Below are positions 57,901 through 64,000 of a stretch of 64,000 nt of DNA, piece by piece; position 1 is the first letter of the stretch; the number at the start of each line of letters is the position of its first letter. Origin of the DNA: Auricularia sp. M13. Lineage: Eukaryota; Basidiomycota; Agaricomycetes; Auriculariales; Auriculariaceae. The DNA is taken from assembly GCA_037042915.1 (NCBI GenBank), contig CM073196.1:4464001-4528000 (forward strand), given 5' to 3'. Below the pieces are notes generated by a model. That model was not told where the DNA came from. It saw only the letters and a list, made by a program, of their open reading frames with translations, and did no database searches. Position numbers and translations under genes: made by a program.

Positions 57901-60900
57901 TACCCTTCGCGAGGCTGTGCGCCGTCATGGCAACGCGCAATTTCCGCCGATGCGACAAAATCCGAAATGGGCGACCGCAGACCCTGCCGAGGTTACCTTC
58001 CGGAGTCTTCCCGGCGTGCTGGACGACCACCCGATGGGCGGTGCCAAAATACGAACCCTGCCGATCGAGTTTTGACTGCGCTGTGAAGTGCCGAAGGCAG
58101 ATCGGGAGACTCGTGGGACCGAGTCAGAGACATCCATATATGACCTGAGAGCTGCCGAAGACGCCGATCCGATGCACTGGAAGCCTGGGATCTGCAGGGA
58201 CCGTGTCCAGGTGTCCAGACCTGATCTCACTCTGCCGCAGGATTTGCAGATGCCAAACTGGGTCTGGCTTCGTCCCTGGCGCTCGTCGAGGCCTGAAACT
58301 TCTCTGCGCACCATGTCGGGACACTGGGGGCTCAGATCCAGGGGAAAAGGCACAAAATCGCAGAATCCGAAGCCCGCCGACGCTGTCGGACTGGCCTCGA
58401 TTTGGGGCTTTGGGGTGCGCGGCTCGGGAGCCTGTTCGGTCTGCCCCACCGATCGGCTGTGTTTGGCTGGCAGAAGGCAAAAGGACTCTGCCGATAGTCT
58501 GAGCATCCTCGACCTTTGGCCAGGAGAAAGGAAGTCACACTCAACCGGGGCTGAATACGTTCTTCCGACTTGGTTTCGTCAGCTAAGCCGATTGGAAGCG
58601 TGCCCATCTTTCTCGGCGATCGTGATGCCGCATGTCTGATCTGCAACGAGAAAAATTCCAGCTCCCGGAACAGTTTCAACCGTGCGAATCGGTGCACCGG
58701 TCGTGCCGCTGCGAGTCGGCCGAGGTCCCAGAACATCTTAATATGTCGCCCGATCCTGATGGTATCAGGACGAAAAGCTTCCAGGGGACGCAATATCGGA
58801 GATAGCCGGTCGGCGGAACGTCATAAAATTATCGACGCCCTCAGAAAACATTCCGGAGTTGGTGCCGGAATTTTGTGTGGCCCGTGGCAGGCTGCGTGCA
58901 AAGCGCCTGTCGGCCTTGTCCATCATTTGTGCATCATTTGTGCATCACTTGTTGATGGCTTGTCCGTCATTTGTTGATGGCTTGTCCATCATTTGTTGGC
59001 CCGGTTGGTGTGAAGCCAATGCACCGAGTTGAACGCGGACAACGAACAAAGTCGACACGAACGACAGGCAAGAGGCCAGCAAATGATGGACGAGAGCCCA
59101 GCAAATCACCAACGAATGATGGACAAATGATGAACAAGGCGTCGACAAGGAGCCGTATCTCCGCGAGGGGAGCAGCTAAACTCGCGGGACGACGAGCGAA
59201 CGCATTCTGGACGAGAGCCCAACGAATCACCAACGAATGATGAACAAATGATGGACAAGAGCTCAACAAGGAGCCGTAGCGCAACGAGGAGTGCAGCTGA
59301 AACCGCGGGACGAAGAGCAAACCCATTCCAGACATGCAGCCGACCGATCACCAACAAATGATGGACAAATGATGGACGAGGGACCGACAAGAGCCAATTG
59401 CGACCCCAACTGGATCCCGATCGCCGGACACCCATATAACTCCGGGGAGCTCTCGCCGAGGTCTACGCGATGGTACCCTTCGCGAGACTGTGCGCCGTCA
59501 TGGCAACGCGCAATTTCCGCCGATGCGACAAAATCCGAAATGGGCGACCGCAGACCCTGCCGAGGTTACCTTCCGGAGTCTTCCCGGCGTGCTGGACGAC
59601 CACCCGATGGGCGGTGCCAAAATACGAACCCTGCCGATCGAGTTTTGACTGCGCTGTGAAGTGCCGAAGGCAGATCGGGAGACTCGTGGGACCGAGTCAG
59701 AGACATCCATATATGACCTGAGAGCTGCCGAAGACGCCGATCCGATGCACTGGAAGCCTGGGATCTGCAGGGACCGTGTCCAGGTGTCCAGACCTGATCT
59801 CACTCTGCCGCAGGATTTGCAGATGCCAAACTGGGTCTGGCTTCGTCCCTGGCGCTCGTCGAGGCCTGAAACTTCTCTGCGCACCATGTCGGGACACTGG
59901 GGGCTCAGATCCAGGGGAAAAGGCACAAAATCGCAGAATCCGAAGCCCGCCGACGCTGTCGGACTGGCCTCGATTTGGGGCTTTGGGGGTGCGCGGCTCG
60001 GGAGCCTGTTCGGTCTGCCCCACCGATCGGCTGTGTTTGGCTGGCAGAAGGCAAAAGGACTCTGCCGATAGTCTGAGCATCCTCGACCTTTGGCCAGGAG
60101 AAAGGAAGTCACACTCAACCGGGGCTGAATACGTTCTTCCGACTTGGTTTCGTCAGCTAAGCCGATTGGAAGCGTGCCCATCTTTCTCGGCGATCGTGAT
60201 GCCGCATGTCTGATCTGCAACGAGAAAAATTCCAGCTCCCCGGAACAGTTTCAACCGTGCGAATCGGTGCACCGGTCGTGCCGCTGCGAGTCGGCCGAGG
60301 TCCCAGAACATCTTAATATGTCGCCCGATCCTGATGGTATCAGGACGAAAAGCTTCCAGGGGACGCAATATCGGAGATAGCCGGTCGGCGGAACGTCATA
60401 AAATTATCGACGCCCTCAGAAAACATTCCGGAGTTGGTGCCGGAATTTTGTGTGGCCCGTGGCAGGCTGCGTGCAAAGCGCCTGTCGGCCTTGTCCATCA
60501 TTTGTGCATCATTTGTGCATCACTTGTTGATGGCTTGTCCGTCATTTGTTGATGGCTTGTCCATCATTTGTTGGCCCGGTTGGTGTGAAGCCAATGCACC
60601 GAGTTGAACGCGGACAACGAACAAAGTCGACACGAACGACAGGCAAGAGGCCAGCAAATGATGGACGAGAGCCCAGCAAATCACCAACGAATGATGGACA
60701 AATGATGAACAAGGCGTCGACAAGGAGCCGTATCTCCGCGAGGGGAGCAGCTAAACTCGCGGGACGACGAGCGAACGCATTCTGGACGAGAGCCCAACGA
60801 ATCACCAACGAATGATGAACAAATGATGGACAAGAGCTCAACAAGGAGCCGTAGCGCAACGAGGAGTGCAGCTGAAACCGCGGGACGAAGAGCAAACCCA

Positions 60901-63900
60901 TTCCAGACATGCAGCCGACCGATCACCAACAAATGATGGACAAATGATGGACGAGGGACCGACAAGAGCCAATTGCGACCCCAACTGGATCCCGATCGCC
61001 GGACACCCATATAACTCCGGGGAGCTCTCGCCGAGGTCTACGCGATGGTACCCTTCGCGAGACTGTGCGCCGTCATGGCAACGCGCAATTTCCGCCGATG
61101 CGACAAAATCCGAAATGGGCGACCGCAGACCCTGCCGAGGTTACCTTCCGGAGTCTTCCCGGCGTGCTGGACGACCACCCGATGGGCGGTGCCAAAATAC
61201 GAACCCTGCCGATCGAGTTTTGACTGCGCTGTGAAGTGCCGAAGGCAGATCGGGAGACTCGTGGGACCGAGTCAGAGACATCCATATATGACCTGAGAGC
61301 TGCCGAAGACGCCGATCCGATGCACTGGAAGCCTGGGATCTGCAGGGACCGTGTCCAGGTGTCCAGACCTGATCTCACTCTGCCGCAGGATTTGCAGATG
61401 CCAAACTGGGTCTGGCTTCGTCCCTGGCGCTCGTCGAGGCCTGAAACTTCTCTGCGCACCATGTCGGGACACTGGGGGCTCAGATCCAGGGGAAAAGGCA
61501 CAAAATCGCAGAATCCGAAGCCCGCCGACGCTGTCGGACTGGCCTCGATTTGGGGCTTTGGGGGTGCGCGGCTCGGGAGCCTGTTCGGTCTGCCCCACCG
61601 ATCGGCTGTGTTTGGCTGGCAGAAGGCAAAAGGACTCTGCCGATAGTCTGAGCATCCTCGACCTTTGGCCAGGAGAAAGGAAGTCACACTCAACCGGGGC
61701 TGAATACGTTCTTCCGACTTGGTTTCGTCAGCTAAGCCGATTGGAAGCGTGCCCATCTTTCTCGGCGATCGTGATGCCGCATGTCTGATCTGCAACGAGA
61801 AAAATTCCAGCTCCCGGAACAGTTTCAACCGTGCGAATCGGTGCACCGGTCGTGCCGCTGCGAGTCGGCCGAGGTCCCAGAACATCTTAATATGTCGCCC
61901 GATCCTGATGGTATCAGGACGAAAAGCTTCCAGGGGACGCAATATCGGAGATAGCCGGTCGGCGGAACGTCATAAAATTATCGACGCCCTCAGAAAACAT
62001 TCCGGAGTTGGTGCCGGAATTTTGTGTGGCCCGTGGCAGGCTGCGTGCAAAGCGCCTGTCGGCCTTGTCCATCATTTGTGCATCATTTGTGCATCACTTG
62101 TTGATGGCTTGTCCGTCATTTGTTGATGGCTTGTCCATCATTTGTTGGCCCGGTTGGTGTGAAGCCAATGCACCGAGTTGAACGCGGACAACGAACAAAG
62201 TCGACACGAACGACAGGCAAGAGGCCAGCAAATGATGGACGAGAGCCCAGCAAATCACCAACGAATGATGGACAAATGATGAACAAGGCGTCGACAAGGA
62301 GCCGTATCTCCGCGAGGGGAGCAGCTAAACTCGCGGGACGACGAGCGAACGCATTCTGGACGAGAGCCCAACGAATCACCAACGAATGATGAACAAATGA
62401 TGGACAAGAGCTCAACAAGGAGCCGTAGCGAAACGAGGAGTGCAGCTGAAACCGCGGGACGAAGAGCAAACCCATTCCAGACATGCAGCCGACCGATCAC
62501 CAACAAATGATGGACAAATGATGGACGAGGGACCGACAAGAGCCAATTGCGACCCCAACTGGATCCCGATCGCCGGACACCCATATAACTCCGGGAGCTC
62601 TCGCCGAGGTCTACGCGATGGTACCCTTCGCGAGACTGTGCGCCGTCATGGCAACGCGCAATTTCCGCCGATGCGACAAAATCCGAAATGGGCGACCGCA
62701 GACCCTGCCGAGGTTACCTTCCGGAGTCTTCCCGGCGTGCTGGACGACCACCCGATGGGCGGTGCCAAAATACGAACCCTGCCGATCGAGTTTTGACTGC
62801 GCTGTGAAGTGCCGAAGGCAGATCGGGAGACTCGTGGGACCGAGTCAGAGACATCCATATATGACCTGAGAGCTGCCGAAGACGCCGATCCGATGCACTG
62901 GAAGCCTGGGATCTGCAGGGACCGTGTCCAGGTGTCCAGACCTGATCTCACTCTGCCGCAGGATTTGCAGATGCCAAACTGGGTCTGGCTTCGTCCCTGG
63001 CGCTCGTCGAGGCCTGAAACTTCTCTGCGCACCATGTCGGGACACTGGGGGCTCAGATCCAGGGGAAAAGGCACAAAATCGCAGAATCCGAAGCCCGCCG
63101 ACGCTGTCGGACTGGCCTCGATTTGGGGCTTTGGGGGTGCGCGGCTCGGGAGCCTGTTCGGTCTGCCCCACCGATCGGCTGTGTTTGGCTGGCAGAAGGC
63201 AAAAGGACTCTGCCGATAGTCTGAGCATCCTCGACCTTTGGCCAGGAGAAAGGAAGTCACACTCAACCGGGGCTGAATACGTTCTTCCGACTTGGTTTCG
63301 TCAGCTAAGCCGATTGGAAGCGTGCCCATCTTTCTCGGCGATCGTGATGCCGCATGTCTGATCTGCAACGAGAAAAATTCCAGCTCCCGGAACAGTTTCA
63401 ACCGTGGATCTCGGTGCACCGGTCGTGCCGCTGATGCAGTCGGCCGAGGTCCCAGAACATCTTAATATGTGCCCGATCCTGATGGTATCAGGACGAAAAG
63501 CTTCCAGGGGACGCAATATCGGAGATAGCCGGTCATTTGCAGGCGGAACGTCATAAAATTATCGACGCCCTCAGAAAACATTCCGGAGTTGGTGCCGAAT
63601 TTTGTGTGGCCCGTGGCAGGCTGCGTGCAAAGCGCCTGTCGGCCTTGTCCATCATTTGTGCATCATTTGTGCATCACTTGTTGATGGCTTGTCCGTCATT
63701 TGTTGATGGCTTGTCCATCATTTGTTGGCCCGGTTGGTGTGAAGCCAATGCACCGAGTTGAACGCGGACAACGAACAAAGTCGACACGAACGACAGGCAA
63801 GAGGCCAGCAAATGATGGACGAGAGCCCAGCAAATCACCAACGAATGATGGACAAATGATGAACAAGGCGTCGACAAGGAGCCGTATCTCCGCGAGGGGA

Positions 63901-63947
63901 GCAGCTAAACTCGCGGGACGACGAGCGAACGCATTCTGGACGAGAGC
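42985..63947. repeat. satellite array, 13 full units of about 1,575 bp plus a partial unit
   Basis: Unit starts (CTTAATATGTCGCCCGATCC) lie at 42985, 44561, 46135, 47709, 49286, 50864, 52439, 54013, 55587, 57163, 58736, 60311 and 61885, with a partial unit from 63459. Unit lengths are 1,573-1,578 bp and differences are mostly single bases or short indels. Each unit has the hairpin TCCTGAT/ATCAGGA near +18 to +34, five CATCATTTG-type motifs near +180 to +265, and seven AAATGATGGAC-type motifs near +344 to +641. An internal repeat of about 115 bp begins ACAAGGAGCCGTA. Open frames of up to 368 codons occur on both strands in overlapping frames with no family resemblance, so I do not annotate genes. 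Confidence 0.95.
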
Positions 63948-64000
63948 CCTATTAATATGTCGCCCGGATCTCATGGTATGAGATCCAAAAGGTTCCTGCG
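63948..64000. repeat. start of another type B unit at the right edge
   Basis: CCTATTAATATGTCGCCC, the GGATCTCAT/ATGAGATCC hairpin (63966-63986) and AAAAGGTTCCTGCG match 40446-40498 exactly as far as the window goes. The junction cuts the last array unit after about 490 bases. Confidence 0.85.

Noticed and set aside
43747-63419. Long open frames (up to 240-368 codons) repeated on the minus strand of every satellite unit
   Set aside because: Equally long frames are open on the plus strand over the same bases, they have no domain or codon logic, and single-base indels between units change their ends. They reflect base composition and copying.

Overview
The window looks like nuclear DNA of a filamentous basidiomycete, most likely an agaricomycete. 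The main reasons are genes cut by many 44-70 nt introns with GTRNGT donors and CTRAY branch sites, several F-box/LRR-like genes and gene fragments, a glycerophosphodiester-type MFS permease, and GC-rich spacers. No bacterial operon, tRNA, rRNA or CRISPR array was recognised. Exon models were read by eye from splice signals and frame continuity.

Bases 1-36,500 are gene-bearing. They hold four paralogues of an unnamed family: secreted Cys-rich ectodomain, one membrane span and a cytosolic tail ending in an LPxY/PPxY motif (1.7-2.9 kb minus, 4.5-5.7 kb plus, 22.1-23.3 kb minus, 26.9-28.0 kb minus), plus a fifth relic at 17.9 kb. Interleaved are four F-box/LRR-like genes or fragments (0.6-1.6, 5.8-6.1, 16.8-17.8 and 24.2-24.8 kb). 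There is also a ten-exon Git1-like permease with three giant introns (10.4-16.3 kb), a decayed SGNH esterase (25.6-26.4 kb), a multipass membrane protein (29.4-30.5 kb) and a long coiled-coil, Pro-rich protein (32.8-34.7 kb). Between them lie a 226 bp TA-flanked MITE, several minisatellites and long stretches with no convincing gene.

From 36.5 kb to the right edge the window is repeat DNA. A relic satellite unit, a cluster of TGCGCAC motifs and a probable fossil LTR-retrotransposon 5' end lead into a repeat called X here. X has three copies that begin at the same point, each preceded by a different number of GGTTA units. One diverged satellite monomer (type B, 40.4-42.0 kb) and a large tandem array (42,985-63,947) follow. 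The array has 13 complete units of about 1,575 bp plus a partial one, nearly identical to each other, and ends against another type B start.

Each satellite unit opens with a short perfect hairpin whose arms differ between type A and type B while staying complementary. It also carries about a dozen copies of an AAATGATGGAC motif in two opposed clusters. This structured array and the four-paralogue receptor-like family are the most interesting parts of the window.
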